From positions 620,001-684,000 of the forward strand of contig NZ_JABAIM010000002.1 in assembly GCF_012641365.1 (NCBI RefSeq): a stretch of DNA of 64,000 bases. The letters run 5' to 3'. The position numbers were made by a program, and so were the translations under genes. Within the stretch, counting starts at the first letter, position 1. Each line of letters starts with the position of its first letter. Below the pieces are notes generated by a model that ran no database searches, was not told the origin of the DNA, and saw only the letters and a program-made list of their open reading frames with translations. Of the stretch, positions 1 to 8,013 are shown piece after piece. Source of the DNA: Leeia aquatica. GTDB taxonomy: Bacteria; Pseudomonadota; Gammaproteobacteria; Burkholderiales; Leeiaceae.

Positions 1-262
1 TATACAGTTCGGTGGAATTCAGATCGTTGTATTCGACCTTGATGCCGGGGTAGAGCTGCTGAAAGCTCTGGATCAGCGGTTGAGCCAGCGCCGCATCGGT
101 GGTGGCATAGACCACCACTTTGCCTTCCTTGGTGGCAGCATCAATCACCGACTGGTAGCTGGCCGGGTAACCGGCAGGAACGGCGGCCTGCAGCAGCTGC
201 AGCGGCGCGGCGGCAAAGGCCAGGGTCAGGGCGGTTGTCAGCAAGCGACGGCGGTTCAGCAT
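1..262 (-). CDS. Periplasmic solute-binding protein of an ABC transporter (N-terminal part only)
   Basis: The 3' part lies beyond the window edge; 87 residues are visible. The protein starts MLNRRRLLTTALTL, an Arg-rich n-region followed by a hydrophobic stretch, so it is exported; the RRRLL stretch could be a Tat signal but is not a perfect one. The mature part (AAVPAGYPASYQSVIDAATKEG, then KVVVYATTD) resembles the start of extracellular solute-binding proteins of the Fe(III)/AfuA or putrescine/phosphonate type. The ligand cannot be told from this fragment. An AGGAGA ribosome-binding site precedes the ATG. It diverges from a two-component pair, the usual arrangement when that pair controls an uptake system. 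Confidence 0.7.
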   Translation of the reverse strand, partial: MLNRRRLLTTALTLAFAAAPLQLLQAAVPAGYPASYQSVIDAATKEGKVVVYATTDAALAQPLIQSFQQLYPGIKVEYNDLNSTELY

Positions 263-345
263 GATAAGTCTCCTGTTATGGGCTGTCCCAAATGGGTTTG
301 ATCCGACCTCTGAGGGTCGATGACAGCCATGTTACGAAGCTCATC

Positions 346-372
346 CTTTCAACCACCTTTCAATACCTTTCA
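346..372. promoter_or_regulatory. Three CTTTCA direct repeats between the binding-protein gene and the response-regulator gene
   Basis: CTTTCA occurs at 346-351, 357-362 and 367-372, a spacing of 11 and 10 bp, so all three lie on one face of the helix. OmpR-family regulators bind tandem direct repeats with about this spacing. The repeats sit in the 177-bp divergent intergenic region, 68 bp before the response-regulator start. That this is the regulator's operator is inference. Confidence 0.45.
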
Positions 373-439
373 GGGGTGACAGCCTTCCCTTTCGGTTGTG
401 CTAGCATGAAAACCATTCTGGCTTCCCCCCGGTTTCATC

Positions 440-1126
440 ATGCGAATCTTGCTGGTTGAAGACAACCTGCCACTGGCGGCCTCCATTCAGGAGGCACTCA
501 CCGCGGCCCGCTTTGCGGTGGATGTGGTGCACGATGGCCGACTGGCCGATCAGGTGCTGCACAAGCCGGATCACGCCCTGGTGGTACTGGACCTGGGCTT
601 GCCCCGCATGCCAGGGCTGGAGGTCTTGCAGCGACTGCGGCAGCGCGGTAATGCGGTACCCGTGCTGATCCTGACCGCCCAGGGCAATGTTGAAGACCGG
701 ATTCGCGGCCTCGACGCGGGTGCCGACGACTATCTGGCCAAGCCTTTTGATCTCAATGAGCTGGAGGCACGCCTGCGTGCCTTGTTACGCCGTTCACAAG
801 GTGTATCCAGCACCGATCATGTTCTGGGTGGCTTGGTACTGGATAGCAAACGCCGTGCCTTTCGCCTGCATGATGCGCCACTGGCACTGACACCACGAGA
901 ATTCGCTGTGTTGGAGGTGCTGACGCTCAAGGCGGGGAAAACCGTGAGTAAAGATGCTTTGCTGGAGCAAATCTGTAATTTTGACGACAGCCTGTCGCTG
1001 GAAGCGATTGACATCTACATTCACCGCCTGCGGAAAAAGCTGGAAGGTTCAGGCGTCAGTATCCTGACCTTGCGCGGCTTGGGCTACCTGCTGGAAACCC
1101 AGGAGCCAGAGCGTGCCCAGCCTTAG
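440..1126 (+). CDS. Two-component response regulator, OmpR/TctD type
   Basis: A 228-residue OmpR-family regulator. The receiver domain (about 1-115) has the acidic pocket E7/D8, the phospho-acceptor D51 in VVLDLGLP, T79 in LTAQG and K101 in AKPF. The C-terminal winged-helix DNA-binding domain (about 128-220) has the typical LTPREFAVLEVL and IDIYIHRLRKKL segments. The next gene is the cognate kinase and overlaps it by 14 bp, so the two are translationally coupled. The divergent solute-binding protein is a likely target, as in TctD/TctE-like systems that sense carboxylates. The signal itself cannot be inferred. Confidence 0.9.
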   Translation: MRILLVEDNLPLAASIQEALTAARFAVDVVHDGRLADQVLHKPDHALVVLDLGLPRMPGLEVLQRLRQRGNAVPVLILTAQGNVEDRIRGLDAGADDYLAKPFDLNELEARLRALLRRSQGVSSTDHVLGGLVLDSKRRAFRLHDAPLALTPREFAVLEVLTLKAGKTVSKDALLEQICNFDDSLSLEAIDIYIHRLRKKLEGSGVSILTLRGLGYLLETQEPERAQP

Positions 1127-2492
1127 CCTGCGCAGCAAACTGCTGCTGTGGCTCTTGATCCCTCTGGCCCTGATCCTGGCGGGCAATAGCCATATGACGC
1201 GCCAGACGGCACAACACATGGCCAATGTCGCGTACGACCGTACCTTGCAGGCCTCCGCCCTGTCGATTGCTGAAGGGGTGCGGGTTGAAGACGGCCAAAC
1301 CACCATCCACATCCCCTCTGCCGCACTGGAGATGTTCGACTATCAATTTCAGGATCACGTTTACTATGCCGTGCGTGGCCCGGACCAGCAGTTGCTGGCA
1401 GGCTACGGCGATCTACCGCGCCCGCCGCGCGCCGGCAAGATGTATGGTCTGGTCTTCTATGAAGCCCTGTACCGGGGCGAGCGCACCCGTTTCAGCACGC
1501 TGCGGCGTGCCCTGTTTGACCTGGGGCCGGACGCCAGCGTGGAGGTCATCGTCGGCGAAACCATGAGTAGCCGCGAAGCCCTGGCAGACCAGATCACTCA
1601 GGATGCGATCAGCAGTCAGCTCTGGCTGATTGGCGGCACCGTACTGTTGGTGCTGACAGGCGTGCATTTCGGCCTGAAGCCCATGATGCGGCTGCGTGAT
1701 ACCTTGCTGAACCGCAACGAAAATGAACTCAGCCCGCTGCCACTCGACAGATTACCCGGCGAGCTGCGGCCACTGGTAGATGCACTGAATCAGACCATGG
1801 CCCGCCTGACCCGTCAGCGCGATGCGCGCAAGCGCTTTGTGGCGGATGCCTCGCACCAGTTGCGCACCCCGCTGGCACTGATCCAGACCGAAATCGAGCT
1901 GACCCTGCGCCAATCCGACACCGAGGGCATGCGCGCTGGGGTAGCTCGCGTGCATCGTGCCACCCGGCAAGCCATACACCTGGCCAACCAGCTACTCTCC
2001 CTGTCCCGTGCCGAGCCCGGCTATGTGGCACAGCTGCAGTTCGAGACAGTCGACCTGCTGCCCCTGCTGCGCGAATGGACGGCCGACATGGTGCCTGCCG
2101 CTCGTCGCAAACAGCAGGACCTCGGTTTTGAAGGCGATGGCCCTTGCCTGATACACGGCAATACCTTGTTGCTGCACGAACTGTTGAGTAATCTGATCGA
2201 CAACGCCATTCGTTACACCCCGGAGCAAGGTCAGATTACCGTATCCGTGCAGACCGAGAAGGCCGCGGTTGTTTTGACCGTATGTGACAGCGGCCCCGGC
2301 ATTCCACTGGCCGAACGGCAGCGGGTATTTGAGCGCTTCTATCGCTTGCCGGATGCCCAGGCGGAGGGCTGCGGGCTCGGCCTGACCATTGTCCGTGAAT
2401 GCGCCGATGCCCATCACGCCCAGATCCGGCTCGACGATGCCACTACGGGAGGGCTGCTGGTCACGGTACGCTTCCCGTTAGCTGCCGCTTGA
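1113..2492 (+). CDS. Sensor histidine kinase, TctE-like
   Basis: A 459-residue membrane kinase that starts with GTG inside the response-regulator gene. Transmembrane segment 1 lies at about 8-25 (LLLWLLIPLALILAG) and segment 2 at about 170-188 (LWLIGGTVLLVLTGVHFG). They flank a periplasmic sensor domain of about 140 residues of the size found in TctE-like kinases. A HAMP-like stretch follows, then HisKA with the phospho-acceptor H248 in DASHQLRTPL. The HATPase_c domain shows N box LIDNAIRYTP, G1 DSGPGIP and G2 CGLGLTIV. It is the partner of the preceding regulator. Confidence 0.9.
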   Translation: MPSLSLRSKLLLWLLIPLALILAGNSHMTRQTAQHMANVAYDRTLQASALSIAEGVRVEDGQTTIHIPSAALEMFDYQFQDHVYYAVRGPDQQLLAGYGDLPRPPRAGKMYGLVFYEALYRGERTRFSTLRRALFDLGPDASVEVIVGETMSSREALADQITQDAISSQLWLIGGTVLLVLTGVHFGLKPMMRLRDTLLNRNENELSPLPLDRLPGELRPLVDALNQTMARLTRQRDARKRFVADASHQLRTPLALIQTEIELTLRQSDTEGMRAGVARVHRATRQAIHLANQLLSLSRAEPGYVAQLQFETVDLLPLLREWTADMVPAARRKQQDLGFEGDGPCLIHGNTLLLHELLSNLIDNAIRYTPEQGQITVSVQTEKAAVVLTVCDSGPGIPLAERQRVFERFYRLPDAQAEGCGLGLTIVRECADAHHAQIRLDDATTGGLLVTVRFPLAAA

Positions 2493-2555
2493 GCATGGCC
2501 GACGCGAGTCGCGATATAGACTTTTACCGCACTTCTTCTACAGCAGGGAAACCAC

Positions 2556-2876
2556 ATGAACACGGTGGAACAAGCGTATCAACAGCTGACCACGCGCCTG
2601 ACGGCACAAGCGGGTGTCAGCGCTGGGCAGATGTTTGGCAAAGCGTGCCTGAAGATCAATGGCAAGGCGTTCATCGCACTGTATAAGGACACCGTGGTGT
2701 TCAAACTCAATGGCCCCACGCATGCGAGTACCCTGGCGCTGGCGGATGCCGTATTGTGGGACCCTTCCGGTAAAGACCGGCCGATGAAGGAGTGGATTGC
2801 CCTCTCCGCGCAGCACAGTGCCCACTTCCCCGCACTGGCGGACGCAGCGCTGGCCTACGTGCAGCAATCCCGCTGA
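2556..2876 (+). CDS. TfoX/Sxy N-terminal-domain protein
   Basis: A 106-residue protein made only of a TfoX N-terminal-like domain ([19 protein letters not shown], then [15 protein letters not shown]). Such stand-alone domains are common in proteobacteria and lack the C-terminal half of the competence regulator TfoX/Sxy, so a competence role should not be assumed. The start follows an AGCAGGGAAACC region. It lies between the kinase and fosA and may be co-transcribed with fosA, since the gap is 11 bp. A second, divergent TfoX-N protein is encoded at 12979-13311. Confidence 0.7.
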   Translation: MNTVEQAYQQLTTRLTAQAGVSAGQMFGKACLKINGKAFIALYKDTVVFKLNGPTHASTLALADAVLWDPSGKDRPMKEWIALSAQHSAHFPALADAALAYVQQSR

Positions 2877-2887
2877 GTACACCGCCC

Positions 2888-3286
2888 ATGCTTGCCGGAC
2901 TGAACCACCTGACCCTGGCGACCGCAGATCTGGATCGCAGTTTCCGTTTCTACGTGACCTTGCTAGGCTGCCGACCACATGCCCGCTGGGCACGCGGCGC
3001 TTATCTGAGCCTGCCCGGCCTGTGGCTATGCCTGTCACTGGACCCAGACACCCGATCAGGCGTGGACTACACCCATTACGCCTTTTCGGTCACCGACTTT
3101 GACCGGGCCCAACAGTGCCTGCTGGAGGCCGGTGTCACCGTCTGGAAAGACAATCACAGCGAGGGTGACTCCCTGTACTTTCTCGACCCGGACGGGCATC
3201 GCCTGGAAATCCACAGCGGGGACCTGCACAGCAGACTGGCCACTTGCCGGCAGCAGCCCTATGCCGATATGGTGTTTTTTGACTGA
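2888..3286 (+). CDS. fosA: Fosfomycin resistance glutathione transferase FosA
   Basis: A 132-residue member of the vicinal-oxygen-chelate superfamily that opens the fosfomycin epoxide with glutathione. It begins [18 protein letters not shown], very like Pseudomonas FosA. The predicted Mn ligands are H7, H63 (DYTHYAF) and E107 (DGHRLE). T9, K87 and the S91-EGDS segment, which contact K+ and the antibiotic, are also present, as is the C-terminal [13 protein letters not shown]. Its length equals that of the family. It sits among housekeeping genes with no mobile element near it, so it appears to be an intrinsic chromosomal copy. Confidence 0.92.
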   Translation: MLAGLNHLTLATADLDRSFRFYVTLLGCRPHARWARGAYLSLPGLWLCLSLDPDTRSGVDYTHYAFSVTDFDRAQQCLLEAGVTVWKDNHSEGDSLYFLDPDGHRLEIHSGDLHSRLATCRQQPYADMVFFD

Positions 3287-3361
3287 ACACCACTCTGCTC
3301 TGCACTGCCAGGGCACAGCCCGGTTTATAATAGGAGCGCTCACGTTCACCGGGAAGATGGC

Positions 3362-3991
3362 ATGTTGCCCAAGCTGGATCAGTTGATTGTTGAATTCGAC
3401 AAAGGCGTACGCACGCTGCTCGCCCCTGCCCATAGCCGTCGCCCCCACCCGGACCAGGACATTCCCGATTGCGAGCTGAGTGACGCTGAGCGCAAGCATG
3501 CCGCTCGCCTGATGCGGATCAATCACTGCGGCGAAGTGTGCGCCCAGGCCCTCTATCAGGGTCAGGCCCTCACCGCGCGCGACCCGGCCAATCAGCATGC
3601 TTTCACCGAGGCCGCGTTTGAAGAAATCGAGCATCTGGCCTGGACCGAGCGCCGTATTCACGAGCTGGGGGGGCGTACCAGCCTACTCAATCCACTGTGG
3701 TACACCGGCTCACTCGCCATCGGCATTACCGCCGGGCTGCTGGGCGACAAATGGAACCTCGGTTTCCTGTCCGAAACCGAACAGCAAGTCGCCCGTCACC
3801 TGGAAGAGCACCTGCAAAAACTGCCCGAGCACGATCAAAAAAGCCAGGCCATCCTGGCCCAGATGAAAACCGACGAGCTGCACCACGCCGAGCAGGCTGA
3901 CGAACATGGCGCCGCGCCACTGCCCGCACCGGTCAAGGCGCTGATGAAGCTGTCGTCCAAGGTGATGACCCGCAGCAGCTACTGGCTGTAG
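3362..3991 (+). CDS. coq7: Ubiquinone biosynthesis di-iron hydroxylase Coq7
   Basis: A 209-residue protein that hydroxylates 2-polyprenyl-3-methyl-6-methoxy-1,4-benzoquinol in the penultimate step of ubiquinone synthesis. It shows the ferritin-like di-iron ligands in two E...ExxH sets: MRINHCGEVCAQALYQGQ and EEIEHLAW in the first half, and ETEQQVARHLEEHL and TDELHHAEQAD in the second. A hydrophobic stretch, LAIGITAGLLGDKW, fits membrane association. Many betaproteobacteria use Coq7 here in place of flavin-dependent UbiF. The gene is monocistronic and convergent with yhfA. Confidence 0.93.
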   Translation: MLPKLDQLIVEFDKGVRTLLAPAHSRRPHPDQDIPDCELSDAERKHAARLMRINHCGEVCAQALYQGQALTARDPANQHAFTEAAFEEIEHLAWTERRIHELGGRTSLLNPLWYTGSLAIGITAGLLGDKWNLGFLSETEQQVARHLEEHLQKLPEHDQKSQAILAQMKTDELHHAEQADEHGAAPLPAPVKALMKLSSKVMTRSSYWL

Positions 3992-4006
3992 CAGGTCTGC
4001 AACACA

Positions 4007-4426
4007 TCATTCGACTTCCACCACCTCAAAGTCGTGAGTGACCTCCGCCGTCTTGGCCAGCATCAGCGTGGCGGAGCAATATTTTTCGGCGGACAGGTCA
4101 ATGGCCCGCTTGACCACGTCCTGCTTCAGCCCTTTGCCAGTCACCACAAAGTGCATGTGGATGCGGGTGAATACTTTCGGGTCGGTCTCGGCGCGCTCGG
4201 CTTCCAGTTGCACCACGCAGTCACGCACATCGTGGCGGCCGCGCTCCAGGATCAGCACCACATCGAACGCGGTGCAGCCGCCCGCCCCCATCAGCAGCAT
4301 TTCCATCGGGCGCGGCCCCAGATTACGACCACCCGCTTCAGGCGCGCCATCCATCAGCACGGCATGCCCGCTGCCGCTCTCTGCCAGGAAGCTTTTACCT
4401 TCTACCCATTTAACCCGAGCCTTCAT
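4007..4426 (-). CDS. yhfA: OsmC-family protein, YhfA type
   Basis: A 139-residue OsmC-like protein that starts MKARVKWVEGKSFLAESGSG and closely resembles E. coli YhfA throughout: SPMEM-like RPMEMLLMGAGGCTAFDVV, then DLSAEKYCSATLML. The two conserved cysteines of OsmC-type peroxidases are in GAGGCTA and EKYCSA. A longer reading frame reaches 4513, but this start has AGGAC seven bases upstream and matches the family N-terminus. The physiological role of YhfA is poorly defined; thiol-dependent peroxide reduction is the family expectation. Confidence 0.88.
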   Translation of the reverse strand: MKARVKWVEGKSFLAESGSGHAVLMDGAPEAGGRNLGPRPMEMLLMGAGGCTAFDVVLILERGRHDVRDCVVQLEAERAETDPKVFTRIHMHFVVTGKGLKQDVVKRAIDLSAEKYCSATLMLAKTAEVTHDFEVVEVE

Positions 4427-4502
4427 CGTACAGTCCTTCATATCTATAGATAGGGATTCCTCGAGGCCATTGTAAACGAGGCCACGCCATCCTGGCGGGA
4501 TG

Positions 4503-4531
4503 TTGCAACGCAACCAAAAGTGAGCTATAGT
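4503..4531 (+). promoter_or_regulatory. Sigma70-type promoter of the candidate small RNA
   Basis: TTGCAA at 4503-4508 and TATAGT at 4526-4531 are separated by 17 bp, a near-consensus promoter with no open reading frame behind it before a strong terminator at 4613-4643. The expected transcription start is about 4538. Confidence 0.6.
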
Positions 4532-4537
4532 TCATTT

Positions 4538-4643
4538 AACGTTAAACGTCATCAAGGTGATGCGTTAATGTTGTCTCCTCCATCCTCCTTAATTGATCAG
4601 GTGGACTTGCCACGCGATCCTGTGTCAGGATCGCGTTTTTTTT
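4538..4643 (+). ncRNA. Candidate trans-acting small RNA with anti-Shine-Dalgarno motifs
   Basis: A predicted transcript of about 106 nt from the promoter at 4503-4531 to the terminator at 4613-4643. It has three parts. The 5' part can fold into an imperfect hairpin (TTAA..CATCA / TGATG..CGTTAA, about 4540-4568). The middle (about 4571-4600) should be unpaired and contains CTCCTCC and CCTCCTT; the latter is an exact complement of AAGGAGG. The 3' part is the intrinsic terminator. This is the general plan of the Neisseria sibling sRNAs RcoF/NgncR_162-163, which pair with ribosome-binding sites through C-rich loops. There is no convincing ORF. Function is inferred from layout only. Confidence 0.55.
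4613..4643 (+). terminator. Rho-independent terminator of the candidate small RNA
   Basis: A perfect 10-bp stem, CGCGATCCTG / CAGGATCGCG, with a TGT loop is followed by eight T residues (4636-4643). It lies upstream of rplM and cannot serve the convergent yhfA, so it marks the end of a separate short transcript. Confidence 0.85.
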
Positions 4644-4673
4644 GCCACCCAGCCGGGACGTAAAGAATCCGGT

Positions 4674-4702
4674 TTGACAGGCATTGATTTATCTGCGAAA
4701 AT
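4674..4702 (+). promoter_or_regulatory. Likely promoter of rplM-rpsI
   Basis: A consensus -35 box TTGACA (4674-4679) is followed after 17 bp by GAAAAT (4697-4702), a -10 that keeps the A at position 2 and the final T. It lies 45 bp before the rplM start and just after the sRNA terminator. Confidence 0.55.
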
Positions 4703-4746
4703 CTCGCACTTTCTCGAACCGACTTGTTTACTTGGAACGAATTCAG

Positions 4747-5175
4747 ATGAAAACCTACTCTGCCAAGCCGCAGGACATTCAGCGCGATTGGTTTGTGGTG
4801 GACGCCTCCGATCTGGTGCTGGGCCGGCTTGCCGCCGCAATCGCACATCGCCTGCGCGGCAAACACAAAGCCATCTACACCCCGCACATGGACACCGGCG
4901 ACTTCATCGTCGTTGTGAACGCAGACAAGATCCGCGTGACCGGCAACAAAGCGGAAGACAAAGTGTACTACCGTCACAGCGGCTACCCGGGCGGCATTTA
5001 TGCCCGTACCTTCACCGAGATGAAGAACCAGTTCCCGGAACGTCTGATCGAGAAGGCCGTTAAAGGCATGCTGCCGAAAGGCCCGCTGGGCTACGCCATG
5101 CTGAAGAAGCTGAAGGTGTATGCTGGTGAGAATCACCCGCACGCCGCTCAGCAGCCGAAAGTTCTGGAACTGTAA
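4747..5175 (+). CDS. rplM: 50S ribosomal protein L13
   Basis: A 142-residue L13, the normal length for the family. It starts [20 protein letters not shown] and contains the conserved [35 protein letters not shown] and [10 protein letters not shown] segments. An upstream in-frame extension to 4684 is rejected because the family starts at this Met. It forms the universal rplM-rpsI operon; the gap to rpsI is 15 bp. Confidence 0.98.
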   Translation: MKTYSAKPQDIQRDWFVVDASDLVLGRLAAAIAHRLRGKHKAIYTPHMDTGDFIVVVNADKIRVTGNKAEDKVYYRHSGYPGGIYARTFTEMKNQFPERLIEKAVKGMLPKGPLGYAMLKKLKVYAGENHPHAAQQPKVLEL

Positions 5176-5190
5176 GTCAGGGATCACATC

Positions 5191-5583
5191 ATGATCGGTA
5201 AATACAACTACGGCACGGGTCGTCGCAAGAGCGCGGTAGCACGCGTGTTCCTGGCGTCTGGCACCGGCAAGATCGAAGTCAACGGCAAGCCGGTTGACCT
5301 GTTCTTCTCCCGCGAAACCGGCCGCATGGTCGTGCGTCAACCGCTGGAACTGACCAACCACCTGTCCACGTTCGACATCAGTGTCAACGTGCAAGGCGGC
5401 GGTGAAACCGGCCAGGCTGGCGCAGTTCGCCACGGCATCACCCGCGCACTGATCGAATACGATCCGTCGCTGAAGCCGGCCCTGTCGGCCGCAGGCTTCG
5501 TGACCCGCGATGCACGTGAAGTGGAACGCAAGAAGGTCGGTCTGCACAAGGCCCGTCGTCGCAAGCAGTTCTCCAAGCGTTAA
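5191..5583 (+). CDS. rpsI: 30S ribosomal protein S9
   Basis: A 130-residue S9 with the conserved [15 protein letters not shown] start, [19 protein letters not shown] centre and the basic tail [11 protein letters not shown] that reaches the ribosomal P site. Normal length. It is the last gene of the rplM-rpsI operon and is followed by an intrinsic terminator. Confidence 0.98.
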   Translation: MIGKYNYGTGRRKSAVARVFLASGTGKIEVNGKPVDLFFSRETGRMVVRQPLELTNHLSTFDISVNVQGGGETGQAGAVRHGITRALIEYDPSLKPALSAAGFVTRDAREVERKKVGLHKARRRKQFSKR

Positions 5584-5601
5584 TCTGCTGCCACGGCACA
5601 C

Positions 5602-5630
5602 AAAAGCCACCTTCGGGTGGCTTTTTGTTT
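5602..5630 (+). terminator. Terminator of rplM-rpsI
   Basis: AAAAGCCACC / GGTGGCTTTT stem with a UUCG tetraloop, followed by a T-rich tract (TTTTTGTTTT). It begins 18 bp after the rpsI stop. Confidence 0.9.
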
Positions 5631-5768
5631 TACTGGCTATCGGGTCAATTTATACGGGTTTCATGCAGAAATCATGCCGTATGGGTTGTCCTGCTCTCCT
5701 CCGCGTTTTATCATCGTCGGCTACGCGCCGCTTCAGGCTGGCTGAACCTGTACGTGAAAGAACACACT

Positions 5769-6797
5769 ATGATCAAGGTGGGTATTGTCGGTGGCACCGG
5801 GTATACCGGGGTTGAATTGCTGCGTTTGCTGTCACGCCACCCGCAGGTGAGCCTGCGCGCGGTAACCTCGCGCAAGGAAGCTGGCATGCCGGTCGCCGAC
5901 ATGTACAGCAGCCTGCGTGGTTTTGTCGACCTCTGTTTCAGCGACCCGGCAGACCAGCCCTTGCAGGATTGCGATGTGGTGTTCTTCGCCACGCCGAACG
6001 GCATCGCCATGCAGCAGGCGCAGGCCATGCTGGATGCCGGCATCCGCATCATTGATCTGGCTGCAGACTTCCGTATCCGCGATCGTGCCACCTGGGAGCA
6101 ATGGTATGGCATGGAGCATGCGGCTCCGCAATTACTGGAGGAGGCTGTCTATGGCCTGCCGGAAGTCAATCGCGTACAGATTCGCAACGCCCGGCTGATT
6201 GCCAACCCGGGCTGCTATCCGACGGCCGTGCAGCTGGGCTTCCTGCCGCTGCTGGAAGCCGGGGTGATTGACACCCGACACCTGATTGCCGATTGCAAGT
6301 CCGGGGTATCCGGCGCGGGGCGCAAGGCGGAAGTGCACGCCTTGCTGGCGGAAGCCGGTGACAACTTCAAGGCCTACGGGGTGCCTGGCCACCGCCATCT
6401 GCCGGAAATCCGCCAGGGTTTGGCCCGCATGTCCGGACAAGACGTTGGTCTGACCTTCACCCCTCACCTGTTGCCGATGATTCGTGGCATCCATGCGACG
6501 CTGTATGGACGCCTCACCCGTGATGTCGACCTGCAGCAGCTGTTCGAGCAGCGTTATGCGGATGAACCGTTTGTGGATGTGCTGCCTGCTGGCAGTCACC
6601 CGGAAACCCGCTCGGTGCGCGGCGCCAATGTCTGCCGCCTGGCCGTACACCGCCCGCAGGGTGGCGATACCGTGGTGGTGCTGGCGGTCGAAGATAATCT
6701 GGTCAAGGGTGCCGCCGGTCAGGCCGTGCAAAACATGAACCTGATGTTCGGCTTGCCCGAAACCACCGGCCTCGAGCTGGTCCCGCTGCTGCCTTGA
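5769..6797 (+). CDS. argC: N-acetyl-gamma-glutamyl-phosphate reductase
   Basis: A 342-residue ArgC that makes N-acetylglutamate semialdehyde from the acyl phosphate with NADPH in arginine synthesis. It starts [20 protein letters not shown], the dinucleotide-binding fold, and has the catalytic Cys in NPGCYPT (about residue 148). Further conserved segments are [23 protein letters not shown] and [12 protein letters not shown]. The frame is open back to 5625, but the family start and an AAAGAAC stretch favour this ATG. It is separated from rpsI by a terminator. Confidence 0.96.
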   Translation: MIKVGIVGGTGYTGVELLRLLSRHPQVSLRAVTSRKEAGMPVADMYSSLRGFVDLCFSDPADQPLQDCDVVFFATPNGIAMQQAQAMLDAGIRIIDLAADFRIRDRATWEQWYGMEHAAPQLLEEAVYGLPEVNRVQIRNARLIANPGCYPTAVQLGFLPLLEAGVIDTRHLIADCKSGVSGAGRKAEVHALLAEAGDNFKAYGVPGHRHLPEIRQGLARMSGQDVGLTFTPHLLPMIRGIHATLYGRLTRDVDLQQLFEQRYADEPFVDVLPAGSHPETRSVRGANVCRLAVHRPQGGDTVVVLAVEDNLVKGAAGQAVQNMNLMFGLPETTGLELVPLLP

Positions 6798-6801
6798 TGT
6801 G

Positions 6802-7515
6802 ATGCGTCGCCGCTCCCAGCGTCACCGCAAGCTGCTCACCGCGCCGCGCCTTTCGGTGCAGGCGCATACCAGCTGGCCGATGCGTTTGCTGCATTACGCC
6901 ATTCTGCTGGCCATTTTGCTGGCGTGCTGCGGCGTGGCTTATCTGGCGGGGCGTCTGGGCAATAATGAGTTCCGTGGCATCACGGTACAGGATGTGTTCA
7001 AACTGCGTCAGGATGTCGGCAGCCTTAGTCGGGACAACCGGCTGCTGCTCAAGCGCGCCACCCAGTTGGAACAGGATCAACGCATCGACAGCGATGCCAG
7101 CGTACGTCTGCAGCAGCAGGTGGGTCGGCTGGAAACCGAGAACCTATCCCTGCGGCAACAGCTCGGTCTGTTCGAGGAAATGCTGAAGCGCCCGGATAAT
7201 CATGAGCCATTGCGTGTCAGCCATTTCAGCGCTTACCCGTTGGCAGACGGACGCTGGCACTTTCAGGCCCTGCTGGCACAAGGCAGCAGCAGTAATCCGT
7301 TTGACGGTTACTACCAGCTAAAATGGGGCGGTAACAGCAGTGGCAGCTGGCCCAGTGATCCGCAGGATGCCCGCAGCCGCTTGCAGTTTCGCCACCTGAC
7401 CCGGATCGAGGGTGACCTGCCCGCCGGCATCCAGCCGCTGGACAAGCTGACCCTGACCTTGTTTGCACAAGGCAACACCACGCCGGCTGCGGAGTGGTCC
7501 ACCACATTGAAATAG
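6802..7515 (+). CDS. DUF6776-like membrane-anchored coiled-coil protein
   Basis: A protein of 237 residues; a GTG just before this ATG at 6799 is an alternative start. It has a basic N-terminus, one transmembrane helix (about 30-48, HYAILLAILLACCGVAYLAG), a coiled coil of about 75 residues with heptad leucines (DVFKLRQDVGSLSRDN through LRQQLGLFEEML), and a C-terminal beta-rich extracytoplasmic domain (HFSAYPLADGRWHFQALL). The layout matches small DUF6776-type proteins found next to bactofilin genes in betaproteobacteria. It follows argC by a few bases and precedes the bactofilin by 13 bp, so a shared cell-envelope or cytoskeletal role is plausible but unproven. Confidence 0.7.
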   Translation: MRRRSQRHRKLLTAPRLSVQAHTSWPMRLLHYAILLAILLACCGVAYLAGRLGNNEFRGITVQDVFKLRQDVGSLSRDNRLLLKRATQLEQDQRIDSDASVRLQQQVGRLETENLSLRQQLGLFEEMLKRPDNHEPLRVSHFSAYPLADGRWHFQALLAQGSSSNPFDGYYQLKWGGNSSGSWPSDPQDARSRLQFRHLTRIEGDLPAGIQPLDKLTLTLFAQGNTTPAAEWSTTLK

Positions 7516-7528
7516 ACGAGGAGTCGCC

Positions 7529-7948
7529 ATGTTCGGCAGCAAGAATCACAAGCCGCAGAACCGCATTGACAGCCTGATTGGTGAAGAGACCAGCATTGAT
7601 GGCGATGTCCAGTTCGTAGGCGGTCTGCGGGTGGATGGCTGCATCCGGGGTAACGTCACTGCCGTGGGCGACAAGCCCGCCACCCTGGTGGTCTCCGAAA
7701 AGGCCGTGATCGAGGGCGCCATCCGCGTAGCTCACTTGATTGTGAATGGCCGCATTCATGGCCCGGTGCATGCCACCCATTTCATTGAACTGCAACCCAA
7801 GTCGCAAATCGTTGGCGATGTCCATTACCGCACGCTGGAGATGCATCCGGGTGCCATCATCGACGGCCGGCTGGTGCATGAGCACGAGCTGCTGAAGGAC
7901 AATCCAACTCTGCACCTGACCGCCAGCAGCGAGAGCAAGCCGGATTGA
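7529..7948 (+). CDS. Bactofilin family cytoskeletal protein
   Basis: A 139-residue polymer-forming protein. The core is a right-handed beta-helix of short hydrophobic repeats (TSIDGDVQFVGGLRVDGCIRG, VSEKAVIEGAIRVAHLIVNG, RIHGPVHATHFIEL, SQIVGDVHYRTLEM, GAIIDGRLVH) with short polar tails, as in bactofilins. Bactofilins polymerise without nucleotide and act as scaffolds for cell-shape or envelope proteins. It has an AGGAGTCGCC ribosome-binding site and lies in the same unit as the DUF6776-like membrane protein. Confidence 0.88.
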   Translation: MFGSKNHKPQNRIDSLIGEETSIDGDVQFVGGLRVDGCIRGNVTAVGDKPATLVVSEKAVIEGAIRVAHLIVNGRIHGPVHATHFIELQPKSQIVGDVHYRTLEMHPGAIIDGRLVHEHELLKDNPTLHLTASSESKPD

Positions 7949-7973
7949 CCTTTACCCGGCAGCGATGGATAAT
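7945..7973 (+). promoter_or_regulatory. Promoter of erpA
   Basis: TTGACC (7945-7950) and GATAAT (7968-7973) are separated by 17 bp. The -35 box overlaps the last codons of the bactofilin gene. The predicted start, near 7980, falls inside the IscR-like site. Confidence 0.5.
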
Positions 7974-7977
7974 GATA

Positions 7978-8002
7978 ATATCCGACTGAAACACTAGGGT
8001 TT
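7978..8002 (+). promoter_or_regulatory. IscR type 1-like operator upstream of erpA
   Basis: The 25 bp here agree with the IscR type 1 consensus as I recall it (ATASYYGACT-RWWWY-AGTCRRSTAT) at about 21 of 25 positions, including the whole ATA..CCGACTGAAAC left half. It lies over the predicted transcription start, 12 bp before the erpA ATG, so [2Fe-2S]-IscR would be expected to repress erpA. The site is read directly from the sequence; binding is inference. Confidence 0.6.
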
Positions 8003-8013
8003 AAGGAGTTTGC

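Noticed and set aside
4427-4513. N-terminal extension of yhfA
   Set aside because: The added residues have no counterpart in YhfA, and a ribosome-binding site is well placed before the Met at 4426.
5625-5768. N-terminal extension of argC
   Set aside because: The family starts at MIKVGIVGG; the extension overlaps the rpsI terminator.
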